From Nymphaea colorata (taxonomy: Eukaryota; Streptophyta; Magnoliopsida; Nymphaeales; Nymphaeaceae): a stretch of DNA of 64,000 nt. The notes beneath the pieces were generated by a model. The model was given only the letters and a program-made list of their open reading frames with translations. It made no database searches and was not told where the DNA came from. The stretch spans positions 14,843,151 through 14,907,150 of the forward strand of contig NC_045143.1 in NCBI RefSeq assembly GCF_008831285.2, written 5' to 3'. How positions within the stretch are numbered: the first letter of the stretch is position 1; every line of letters starts with the position of its first letter. Below, in pieces: positions 47,369-57,149 of this stretch. Position numbers and translations under genes: made by a program.

Positions 47369-48799
47369 ATGAGCGATGCACTTCATGGTGACTCCACAAG
47401 TTCAGATCCATACCAGGTGATGTCTAATCTTTCTTACATTCACCATTCAGATAACCCTGGAAATATGTTGGTGTCGCAACCTCTCAATGAGGACAACTAT
47501 GGTACACGGAGTAGGGCCATGTCTATGGCTATTTCAGCAAAAAACATGACTGGTTTCATTGATGGTTCAATTACGAAACCTGTGAAAACAGACCCACTGT
47601 ATCCTCATTGGGTTCGATATAACCATCTTGTGTTATCATGGATTTTAAATTCCATTAGCAAAGATATTGCAAACAGCATTATTTATGCTACCACAGTGAG
47701 AGTGGTTTGGCAAGATATAAAAGAAAGGTTTACCCAAAGTCTTGCCACTATGATATATCAAATCCAAAATTCCATCTCTCGTTTACAGCAAGAGACTATG
47801 TCGGTGACTTCTTATTTCACAAAAATGAAGGTTTTGTGGGATGAATTGGGTTCATATTCCCCTCTTCCTGAATGCTCGTGCAGGGCAATGAGAGTCTATG
47901 CAGACCAGATTCAAAGGGAAAAAAATATTCAATTTTTGATGGGGTTAAATGACTCCTACAAAGTCATTAGAGGGCAAATCCTTCGCTTAGACCCTTTGCC
48001 AAATGTGATGAAAATTTATGCGTTAATCTTACGAGAAGAGAAGCAACGGGAAGCTAGGATCTTCAGCACACCAAATGAAGGGACTGTTGCATTAGCCGTT
48101 TCACAAACAAACCATGACAAGGTTGCCAACCGCGACACTACCAATTTCAGATTTCAGAAAGGTCGAGAAAGCCGGCAATCTAAACCTATATGCAGTCATT
48201 GTCGTGGCATAGATCATATCAAAGAAAAATGTTTTAAGATCATCGGATATCTACCAGGGCATCGATTCTATGATCCAAACTTTAAACATGTTGTGGCAGC
48301 CAATGTTACATCAAATCAAACCGCACCAAGTCTGCATGTGGCATCCAATGACAGCACATATGGGCCAAATAGCAATGGACAAAATCCTAAAGAGGCAGCC
48401 CCAGCTTTTACGATGGAGGAGTACCACAAACTGCTATCACTTGTCAAAAATCAGACACCGAATGTCAACTTTGCAGGTAACGCTATCACCTCAAAACTTG
48501 AATACTCTCCTTGGATCATTGACTCAGGAGCAAGTCAGTACATATGTGCTGATCAATCTATTCTCAAAGACATAAGACCATGTGATACACCGGTGACACT
48601 ACCAAATGGTAAGGTGGTTTCTGTTTGTCATATCGATAAGGTGTCGCTACCTAATTTTGATATTAACAATGTGTTAAATATCTCATCATTCAAAGTGAAT
48701 CTCTTATCTGTTAGCGAGCTAACTAAAACCATGAATTGCTCTCCATCACGTTTTTTCCTAATAACTATGTTATGCAGGACCTGGCATCGAAGACGATGA
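47369..48799 (+). pseudogene. copia gag-protease ORF, 476 codons
   Basis: The longest ORF in the window. Residues about 30-60 carry the copia gag N-terminal signature (MLVSQPLNEDNYGTRSRAM), followed by the gag helical region. The zinc knuckle CSHCRGIDHIKEKC near residues 275-288 is intact (C-x2-C-x4-H-x4-C). The protease active site PWIIDSGAS lies near residue 385. The protease tail (LLSVSELTK) is followed by a frameshift at about 48745; the remaining C-terminal residues are out of frame and the polyprotein continues in the ORF starting 48736. gag itself looks undamaged. Confidence 0.9.
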
Positions 48800-49691
48800 T
48801 TGGTAGATGTGATGTAAGGGGAGGATTGTATATGCTTCAGCCAGAGACTACAATGGAACAAAACCCCTGCTTAGCTGTTTCCAGCCATGAGCTTTGGCAC
48901 AAAACGCTAGGACATCCTTTTCTGACGCATTTAAAATTAGTTAATGATTATCTAGATTTGAATCTTGAATTGAATGACCATTTTTTGTGTGATGCATGTC
49001 ATCGTGCTAAACAGACTCGTTTAAAGTTTGATTTAAGTGAGACTTCGTCTACTCACTCTTTTGATGTAATACATTGTGATATTTGGGGGCCGTATGCCCA
49101 AGCTTCTCTATCTGGTGCACATTATTTTTTAAGTATTGTAGATGACTTCTCTCGTGCAACATGGATTTTCCTTATGAGACACAAATACAAAACTTTGCAT
49201 GTCGTTAAATTTTTTTTTTCATGATCAAAGCTTAATTTAATTGTCAAATAAAAACTTTGCGTTCCGATAATGGAACTGATTTTTTTTCTCAAGAAATGAA
49301 GGATTTTATATGCCAACAAGGAACCGTTCACCAACATAATTGTGTAGGAACACCACAACAAAATGGTGTTGTAGAATGTAAACACCGGCACTTACTTGAG
49401 GTAGCTAGAGCTTTACAGTTTGAATCAAATCTTCCTCTTCATTTTTGGGGGGAATGCGTCTTGACCGCAACCTACTTAATTAATCGTATTCCAACACCCA
49501 ATACAAATGTAAAAACGCCTTTTGAAATTCTTTTTAAAAGAAAACCTTCTTCCAAACACCTTCGTACTTTTGGCTCCCTATGTTATGTTACCAAAATAAG
49601 TCCCAACAAAGATAAATTTGAGTCAAGGGCATATAAGTATATATTTATAGGTTATCGAATGGGCAAAAAGCCTACAAAGTGTATGATTTAG
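48736..49691 (+). pseudogene. copia integrase
   Basis: 48736-49224 carries the zinc finger (WHKTLGH ... CDACHRAKQ) and the first part of the core (HCDIWGP, VDDFSRATWIF). A run of T at 49210-49219 shifts the frame, and an in-frame TAA follows where the family has Gln. The core resumes at 49257 with RSDNGTDF and NGVVECKHRHLLE; here the catalytic Glu is kept. The C-terminal part continues to SRAYKYIFIGY before another frame change at about 49685. Confidence 0.92.
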
Positions 49692-51557
49692 AATCTCATA
49701 AAATTTTTATTAGTAGAGATGTTGTTTTCTACGAGAATATATTCCCTTTTCATAAGGCAAAGGATTGTGAGAGAGAAGTCGTCCTCCCTATGCCTTGTGA
49801 TTTCAAAGAAGATGCATATAAGCAACTTTCAAACTTACGAAACACACCATTGGATAGTGACCAAACCAATCCACAAGATCCAGATAACCACCAAAATAAC
49901 AGTCTAGATAGTAGACCAAATTTAGTTGAAAACACTTCCCCTCTACAGGTTCTGGATGTCGAAAGAAATGAGATACAAATCGTTCCACCAGAATCAAATA
50001 CCACCAATGTTGAGCCGGTTAGGAGGTCCACTAGAATCCGAAAATCTGTTCTGGCTGAAAGATTTCTATTGTTCCCTTGTTACATCACCATCAACCAATC
50101 ACGTCTACACACAGGACAAAATAAAGGTACCAGGTATCCTATATCAAGTTACACCTCTATTCAACATTTTTCTACTAAACATACTGCATTTCTCACATCC
50201 TTAGTGTCTAAGTCTGAACCAAAAAGCTTCTGTGATGCAAAACATGACAAAGAATGGTGGGAGGCGATGGATGCTAAAATTCGGGTGGGCTTTACAAGAT
50301 AATAAAACATGAACTATAACTGTTTTACCAAAAGGAGTCAAGCCAATCAGATGCAAATGGGGGTCAAAATCAAGTACAAGTCTGATGGATCCATAGAACG
50401 TTACAAGGCCAGGTTGGTTGCCAAGGGTTATTCACAACAAGAGGGACTAGACTTCAATGAGACCTTTGCCCCAGTCACAAAAATGGTACGGTACGCACAA
50501 TGTTCGCAATCGCTGCTAACCGGGATTGGATTATATGTCAAATGGATGTCAACAATGCATTCCTACATAGCGACCTAATGAAGAAGTATATATGCAAGTG
50601 CCTCAAGGACATGCTAAACAGGGGGAGCATCAAGTCTACAAATTACATAAGTCCCTATATGGACTAAAGCAGTCTCCCAGGAATTGGTTCCACAAATTAT
50701 CAATGGCTCTTGAAGAATTTGGATTCACTCAATCAAAAGCCGATCACTATTTGTTTACATATAAAAGAAAAACTATATTTTTTGTTGTTCTAGTATATGT
50801 TGATGATTTACTTATTGCAGGGAACAAAGAAGATGACTTTGAAAAATTTAAGCAATTTCTATGTCAAAAATTCTTCATGAAAGACTTAGGTAAGCCGAAG
50901 TATTTTTTGGGGATTGAAATTGATCGATCCAACCAAGGTATTTATTTATCGCAACAAAAATATGCATTGGGTATCATACATGAGGCAGGCTTACTTGGAG
51001 CAAAACCGATGGAATTACCAATGGAGCAGAAACATGGATTAGAAGTTGATCAAGGAGAGCTCATTAAAAATCCTATATATTATCACCGTTTAGTTGGAAG
51101 ATTGATTTATCTTAGTGTCACACGGCCCGACATACAATTTGCAGTCCATTTGTTAAGCCGCTTCATGCAACAACCATGTCTCCCTCATTTTCATGCAGCT
51201 CTCAGGGTCGTTCGTTATCTCAAGCTCAATCCAGGCCAAGGGATTATGATGAGCAAACACAACAACATGCAACTAAGTGCATTTTGTGACTCCGATTGGG
51301 CGGCATGTAAACACAACAACTTGGTTAAGGAACTTTTGGATGATTTCCAAGTAATTCATACTTCTCCTGTGACAGTTTATTTTGATAATCAAGCAGCCTT
51401 ACATGTTGCGGCAAACTCAGTCTTTCATGAGCGTACAAAGCATATTGAACTGGATTGTCATGTTGTTCGCGAGAAGCTCCTACAAGGCACGATTTGGACA
51501 TGTTATGTTAGAAGCAAAGACCAGCTCGCAGATTTATTTACTAAAGCTCTAAGATGA
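49679..51557 (+). pseudogene. copia linker, reverse transcriptase and truncated RNase H
   Basis: 49679-50302 is the post-integrase linker with VRRSTRIRK and the RT start (EWWEAMDAKI). RT continues in shifted frames at 50309-50578 ([25 protein letters not shown]). From 50592 it stays open for 321 codons: SLYGLKQSPRNWF, YVDD at residues 69-72 (50796-50807), YFLGIEI and LVGRLIYLSVTRPDI. RNase H begins DSDWAACKH and then jumps to LVKELLDDFQ, so about 50 codons holding the SAE motif are missing. It ends DQLADLFTKALR. Confidence 0.92.
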
Positions 51558-51615
51558 GAAGCGTTTCAACATCTTCTAAGCAAACTCAGCATTAAAAATC
51601 TTTACGCTCCAGTTT

Positions 51616-51624
51616 GAGGGGGAG
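51616..51624 (+). promoter_or_regulatory. polypurine tract of the second copia element
   Basis: GAGGGGGAG directly before the 3' LTR. Confidence 0.88.
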
Positions 51625-51883
51625 TGTCAAGAGCTGGACACCCACGGCCCACCGTTGGCATGAGACACCCACAACTGACATACATGGAAATGTCATACAT
51701 AAAAACTAGTTATCATTCTCAACCTAGATGTTAACATTGTAAACGTTAACATTAGAGATGTTGAGAATCTATTGTATATATTCTGTTGTACACTCTTTTG
51801 TAAGCAATTCAAAAAATACAGCAATTCAACTTTTCTTTCTATCGCTATTCTCATTCTCCCATGATGCTGCTCGACTTCTAACA
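51625..51883 (+). repeat. 3' LTR of copia element 47024-51883
   Basis: 259 bp, TGTCAAGAGC...TTCTAACA. Carries a single copy of the 27-bp unit doubled in the 5' LTR. Confidence 0.92.
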
Positions 51884-51906
51884 AAATAGAGGCAGTCCAG
51901 TGCTCG

Positions 51907-52004
51907 CAGAGCCTGCTCTGCTCGATATTCAATGTACTGTCTTGCAGAACCTGCTCTGCTCGATATTCAATGTACTGTCTTGCATAGCCTGCTCTGCTCA
52001 AAAT
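51907..52004. repeat. 38-bp tandem repeat, about 2.5 copies
   Basis: CAGAGCCTGCTCTGCTCGAT starts at 51907, with near-identical repeats at 51945 and 51983. It lies just outside the 3' LTR of the copia element. Confidence 0.9.
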
Positions 52005-52380
52005 ACAACAAATGTTAAGGGAAAGAGTAAGGGACTTTATGTGGAGAAATAAGACTTTGCTCCCTTCTTCCGTTGGACCCCAGATAACCATTATTTTTTT
52101 TGACCTCTCTGCTCCAGCCTTCTTTGGCAACAATCAGTCCATGCCTTTTCGAACCAGAGCCAAAATCTGGCACCTTAGACCACTTGGCCAAACTGTCGAG
52201 TTGCCTGTCGCCCTCCCTACCTTGGGACACACAGAGAAGCGTGTGAAGCTTCAGTTTGCATAGGATTTTTTTTTGCCGTCGGTGTTTCTTGTTTGGCAAG
52301 CTCAAAAACTTAAAAAAACCCTCTGGTGGTCGTCCTATCTTCGTTTTTTCTTTTTTCTTTTTTTTTTCTTCCAGGGCCCG

Positions 52381-52650
52381 TTTGATGCACAGGAAGAATT
52401 TAATGTGGTAAATTTACCATGGTAAATTTTTCTGAAAAAATTTACAGGATGAAATTTCTCCATCTTTCAATCTGAGGCCATGTTTGATGCACAGAAAGAA
52501 TTTAACATGGTAAATTTAACCCTGTTTGATGCACAGGAAGAATTTAATGTGGTAAATTAATCCTGTTTGATGCACAAGAAGAATTTAATGTGGTAAAATT
52601 AATCACGTTTGATGCACAAGGTAGAAAAATGGAGAAACTTTTTTCAGAAC
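52381..52650. repeat. subterminal repeat array of the Harbinger element
   Basis: TTTGATGCACA occurs at 52381, 52483, 52525, 52566 and 52608. The last four are spaced 41-42 bp and share AAGAATTTAATGTGGTAAAT. The first overlaps the terminal inverted repeat, so the array looks like amplified element end. Confidence 0.88.
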
Positions 52651-52993
52651 TGTTAGTAGTTGTTGTTTTTTTTTTCTTCTCCTCCCCAATTTGACGTGGG
52701 AAGAAATTGGAAGATGATCTTCCAAAACAACAAAATGTTGAGGGTGTATTCCCTACCATCCAGAAAACAACAAGATGCACAGAGTAACAACAACAGTTTT
52801 ATGTAATAAAAAATAACACATTTAAAACCATGACATCCAATAGTGCAATATAGTTGACGAAATAAAATTTATAACGATAACGAAGTTAGCTAACCTATAC
52901 AGGTTTAACTGTGTAATGGGTACATGTCCACAAAAGTTTAATGAGTACGAATCCACAAAAGGGTGTATTCCCTACTATCCAGAAAAAAGAAGT

Positions 52994-53330
52994 TTAATGA
53001 GTACATATCCAACAAAGAAAACATGTAATCACAAAACAAGTAATCCAACATTTGTGGCTGCACTTCCGTTCAACAAACTTCGTGTCTTCTATATCTTTCT
53101 TTGTGATGACATCTTCAATAAGTGGAGGCCTACGTACTTGCATACCATACTTGTTGTGGACATACTCATGCATGTGATACTCAGCTACTTCGAATGAATC
53201 AAATGATCTGAAGAGGGCGCCCTTGTACTGATTGACTAATGGTTGGCACCGCTCCCAGCTGTCATACATGTCTCACTCACAACCTTTGAAAACCACATAC
53301 TACTTTTGGCGAGGCATCATCTTCGTTGTC
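52994..53330 (-). pseudogene. viroplasmin / RNase H N-terminal (Cauli_VI)-like stretch in the Harbinger element
   Basis: On the minus strand after an in-frame TAG: YVVFKGCE, another stop, then MYDSWERCQPLVNQYKGALF and RSFDSFEVAEYHMHEYV. This fits the pattern 'YYVVFKG...YxSWxECxxxVxGYKGAxxKSFxSxxEAE' of the Cauli_VI fold, an RNA/DNA-hybrid-binding module found at RNase H N-termini. It lies 70 bp downstream of the last transposase exon on the same strand. A splice acceptor-like TTTTGAATAG precedes it, but that join is not in frame with the module. Two stops make it non-functional as read. The tail after about 53090 is not recognised. Confidence 0.55.
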
Positions 53331-53398
53331 CTATTCAAAACAAAACAAATGTCAAACAATCAAATGAAACAATAGTCAAAATTCATAAACAAACTTAC

Positions 53399-54158
53399 TA
53401 TTCAATTGATAATCTGTAAACATTTGAGATGATATAGCTGCTCTCACAGAATTGTTGCTTCCTCGCTGATGTGTTTTGCTTGCATTTTTCGGTTCGCTTA
53501 AGACAAAGTTATCATTCAAAGGTGCATCTTTTTCATCAAATTGCTCGGCATTTGGATTGTGTTCAATTATAAAGTTGTGCAATACACCTGTAGCAAGAAC
53601 AATTTGCGCTTGTTTTTCGAATGGATACAATACTTGCATTTTCAATATTGGAAAACGACCTTTCAACATGCCGAAAGTTTTTTCTACTGTATTTCGGAGT
53701 GATGAATGCCTATGGTTGAATAATTTTTCTTCAGTTCTAGGTGAGCGTGCTCCCCGAGTGTTAAACCCAGACATATTATAACGATGCCCTCGATAAGGTG
53801 TTAGCAAACCGACAATGTTTGGATATCCCCCATCAGCAAGATAATATTTGCCTACAATTGAACACAATGTATTTATACACTGTTACATGCTTGTTAAAAG
53901 AATGCATTGGTTGGTGGAACTAATACGTACCTTATGGAACAACAAACGGATCTGTTTGATGATCAAGTGCATTGTACAATACTCTTGAGTCTGTTGCACT
54001 TCCTCCCATCCAGCCAAAACGTAGTGGAATCGAGTGTCGAATGCAACTACAACCTTGACGCTTTGAGAACCGAATCCTTTTCTATTGCGAAACCTTGCTT
54101 GATCTGAAGCTGGGACCCATACAGGTACATGGGTGCCATCAATTGCTCCTAAACAATT
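53399..54158 (-). pseudogene. PIF/Harbinger transposase (DDE_Tnp_4), two exons, N-terminus missing
   Basis: Exon 54158-53931 (acceptor ATATAG before it) encodes CLGAIDGTHVPVWVP with the first catalytic Asp, and SVKVVVAFDTRFHYVLAGW. A missing base then shifts the frame before the second Asp (ATDSRVLYNALDHQ in the other frame). The exon ends with an in-frame TAA next to the donor GTACGT. After a 79-bp intron (53930-53852, GT..AG) exon 53851-53399 encodes YYLADGGYPNIVGLLTPYRG, then NTVEKTFGMLKGRFPIL with the catalytic Glu, and VLHNFIIEHNP. The order and motifs match HARBI1/ALP1-like proteins. The N-terminal helix-turn-helix part is not found upstream. Confidence 0.88.
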
Positions 54159-54169
54159 CTATATGCATA

Positions 54170-55440
54170 TATACAAGTTAGTCATGTTCTATGTGTACTG
54201 TTAGTCATGTTGTATGTGTACAATACAAGCATCAATTGCTCTTAAACATTTCTATATGCATATATCCAAGCACCTCAAGTTACTAAACAAAGACAGCATG
54301 ACTTACAAACTACAAGATCATGTTAGGCATACCACTGCAAAATTAATGGAATATCATGTATATGAAGATCAACTGACCAAGTTTGGATGCAAATTATTCG
54401 TATTATACAATTGAATTTAACTAGTTAGATATGGCAGTTAAAATTAGCTCCAAGTAAAACGTAAACTCAGTATATATATGTATTTTTTTCAGAGTCAAAA
54501 TCTAAAATGAATCTGAATTTAACTAAAAATTTCAAATTCAGAAAATTATAGATGTCGGATAGTCATGAACTGATTGGGGCACAAATAACTACTATGGAAG
54601 AGAACCTAGAAACTCTCTTCCAAAGTGGCAAAGACCAACCTGATCTTTTTGGGTTAGAAAACGAGGTGCTGTTGGCCGACAAATGCACTGGGGCAAACAG
54701 TTGATCACCAGAAACCTTATGTTAAGGGTTTTGAATAGAAAACAAGTGTCATGTGGTGTCAAGTGTTTCGCTGACATTGTAATGCACTAGTTTACCTGAT
54801 CCACTCTCTTACTCTCAGCAGGTAATATTGCACGCTTTGAAATTACAGACTTGTAGCACAGGTTCTTAGCTAGATTTGATAAATCGTAATTATTCCTAAG
54901 CCAATTGGTGTGATTGCAAAAAGACAGATAACCAAAGAACTAAAGATCTGCATTTTCCTTGAACAACAAAAGTCAAGGTAAAGGTAGGCCTTCTTTTGCA
55001 GGAAACCGATTGTGAAAGCAGAATGATAAAGCAAAATGTGTTCAAGATCAAGAAGCAGGTCTCATGTGAATATAGACAAATCTGTTCTCTAAACAGATTA
55101 ACAAATGTATATTAGATCTGTAAGGCCAAATCAGATTTAAAAGATGAAATAAAAAGAGAGAACATGACTTCAAGAATCAAATTCAGAACTATAAGAAGAT
55201 AGGACACATCAAAAGTAGAGGAGAAGGAAGAAGATCGAAGGAAGACCCCACATTCACCCAACGATGACCCTCGTTCTTTTTTTGCCCCACCTTTTCCCCA
55301 CAAGTAGAAGCAGAAAAATAGCAGAAACAGAGAATGCTACAAAACAGGGCACCGAAAACAGCAATAAAACATCTGATCATAAACATTGATGCTTGTACTG
55401 CCTTCTACTCCTTTCTACACATTCCTAACAGCAAAATGAA
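54170..55440. other. Harbinger interior without recognisable ORF1
   Basis: Upstream of the transposase on the minus strand. Only short AT-rich ORFs; nothing like the Myb/SANT protein or the transposase N-terminus is visible. Confidence 0.5.
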
Positions 55441-55468
55441 GACAAAACACGCAAGAGCAGGTCTGTTA

Positions 55469-55670
55469 CAACGAGAGCAAGAGAGAAAGAGGGAAAAGGA
55501 AGGCTTCAACAAGAGCAAGAGAGAAAGGGAGACAACGAGAGCAAGAGAGAAAGAGGGAAAAGGAAGGCTTCAACAAGAGCAAGAGAGAAAGGGAGACAAC
55601 GAGAGCAAGAGAAGCAAGAGCAAGAGAGGAAGGGAGACAACGAGAGCAAGAGAGAAAGACAGAGAAAAAA
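55469..55670. repeat. purine-rich 64-bp minisatellite in the Harbinger element
   Basis: CAACGAGAGCAAGAGAGAAA begins at 55469, 55533 and 55597 (64-bp period), then at 55638 after a shortened unit. Almost entirely A and G on the plus strand. Confidence 0.88.
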
Positions 55671-55879
55671 ACTTTGGGCATTTCTGAAAGGGACACAACG
55701 AGAGCATGAGAAAAACCCTTACATGAGCGGCGACTGTGGCGTTGGTGAACCAGCGGAGGAGCGGAGCGGCGACGATGAGAAGGGAGATATTCTCGAATGC
55801 GAGGGAGGAGTTGTCGTCGACTGTGGAGGGAGGAGGAGACAGGTGAAATGAGGGGAAGATGGGCGTGAGAGGGAAAAGA

Positions 55880-55995
55880 TCGAGCAGGTGAAATTTCACC
55901 CGCTCGATTTAACGAAAAACGGGTGAAATTTCACACTGTTTGATACGTCGTGAGACGGGCGGGTGAAATTTCACCCGCCCATACAAATTTCACCC
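55880..55995. repeat. right subterminal palindromes of the Harbinger element
   Basis: GGTGAAATTTCACCCG or close variants occur near 55887, 55921, 55960 and 55985. The motif is self-complementary and differs from the repeat at the left end. Confidence 0.75.
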
Positions 55996-56099
55996 ACTTC
56001 TCTTGTTTTACCAGGACAATCAAACGGGCCCCCAATGACGACCCAAGACCTGTCCAGAAGGCCTGAGGGCATCTGGTGCACGGTCTGGCTTCTTTCTCA

Positions 56100-56780
56100 T
56101 CGTGTCAAGGAGTGAAGATTTAGCAGGCTTCGGTGCTTTCTTGCCCAAGATTTTTTTTTTCTTCGCAACGACCCAAGTCTACTGTAAAGAGCTTTTTCCA
56201 TAGCTCCTGCTGCTTGTCGGGCACAGTCAGTCGCCTATCTTGCGGTAGCAGTAGGAACATGCTCTCTAGGCGTCCTTCTCACAGTGGTAAGGAAGGAGAC
56301 ATGCCGGGAGTATTCACCGCGCCGGTAGCAAGGTCACCCTCGAGGTGGCGGTGGAGAAAACTCGAGCAGCGGCAGGGGCACGGCAGACAAAACCCTAGCA
56401 GAGGGTTTCGTGAGAGGAGAGAGGAGCTCTTCAGAGGAGAGAGAAGAAAAACCTAAAAACTATGAAAAACACGTTTCGAAGCGGTTTGTACACTAAAAAT
56501 TTGAAAATTACAGAATTGGTCAACAACTTTCGCATTATTCTCAAAAACATTGTCGAAATTTTGATAAATTAATGCCGCAACATTTTGCTAAAAAATTTTC
56601 CAAAAAGACGCTTGCGAAAAGTAATTTCAAAGAAGAACTGCATCTTTATGTGAAATTACATATAGGTACCCTCAAACTTATTTGAAATTTCTGAAAGATG
56701 GTTCTGAAAATTTTGTTTTCCATTTTTCAGCGAAAAACTGAGATTTTATAATAATTGCGTAAAGGTACCCTCAGCCTATT
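56100..56780 (-). repeat. diverged LTR-like fragment, inverted relative of the solo LTR
   Basis: The reverse complement of 56460-56760 aligns with 41900-42250: shared blocks include GAGGGTAC, 'TCTTTTTGGAAAAT.TTTTAG', and a following purine/pyrimidine-rich GAGAGGAG/CTCCTC stretch. No LTR ends are seen, so it is truncated. Confidence 0.5.
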
Positions 56781-56879
56781 AAATACTGTCGAAAGGGGGT
56801 TCAAAAAAATAAATTTGAAAATAAATGAGGAAAGTTACTATTATCACCTCAAATTTTTCAAAAAAAAAATTGTATTTTA

Positions 56880-57140
56880 TTTTCACCCATTTATTTGACT
56901 TTAAATTTTAGACCCTAAGCCCAATTCTAAACCTCAAAACAAATTTGCAACTATTCGATCCAAAATGAACCTTTAAACCCATGTTTGAACCCGAACACAA
57001 AATTCTCATTCAAAACTCAACTTGAGACGCGAGATCAAATCCAAAATCTAACTCTCGAATCAAAAATAGATCCAAAACCCAAGTTTAGATCCAAATCAAG
57101 CATTTCAAACTCAAAATCCAAAATCGAGTTCAAAACGACA
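56880..57140. repeat. degenerate TCCAAAA-type repeated text
   Basis: Irregular recurrence of ATCCAAAA, AACCC and TCAAAACTC words, similar in style to 35160-35760 but not alignable as a simple tandem repeat. Confidence 0.45.
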
Positions 57141-57149
57141 AAGTCTGGT

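Larger units (their letters stand above)
47024..51883 (+). mobile_element. Ty1/copia LTR retrotransposon, second copy, 4860 bp, defective
   Basis: The 5' LTR is 303 bp and the 3' LTR 259 bp, both TGTCAAGAGCTGGACA...CTTCTAACA. The flanks AAATC (47019-47023) and AAATA (51884-51888) fit a 5-bp duplication with one change. The primer site TGGTATTAGAGC (47327-47338) has one mismatch to the usual one. The gag, protease, integrase, RT and RNase H order is all recognisable. Frameshifts at about 48745, 49215, 49685 and 50300-50590, a stop near 49230 and an RNase H deletion disable it. Confidence 0.92.
52374..56031 (-). mobile_element. PIF/Harbinger DNA transposon, 3658 bp, defective
   Basis: The left end GGGCCCGTTTGAT and the right end, reversed, GGGCCCGTTTGAT are identical over 13 bp. 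The flanks are CCA at 52371-52373 and at 56032-56034, a 3-bp duplication as expected for this superfamily (TTA/TAA is more usual). The minus strand carries the DDE transposase (54158-53399) and, downstream, a Cauli_VI-like stretch. Arrays of subterminal repeats lie at the left end and GGGTGAAATTTCACCC palindromes at the right. The N-terminal transposase exons and the Myb-like ORF1 were not found. Confidence 0.85.

Noticed and set aside
55334-55687. 117-codon Arg/Glu/Lys-rich ORF
   Set aside because: It is the translation of the purine minisatellite.
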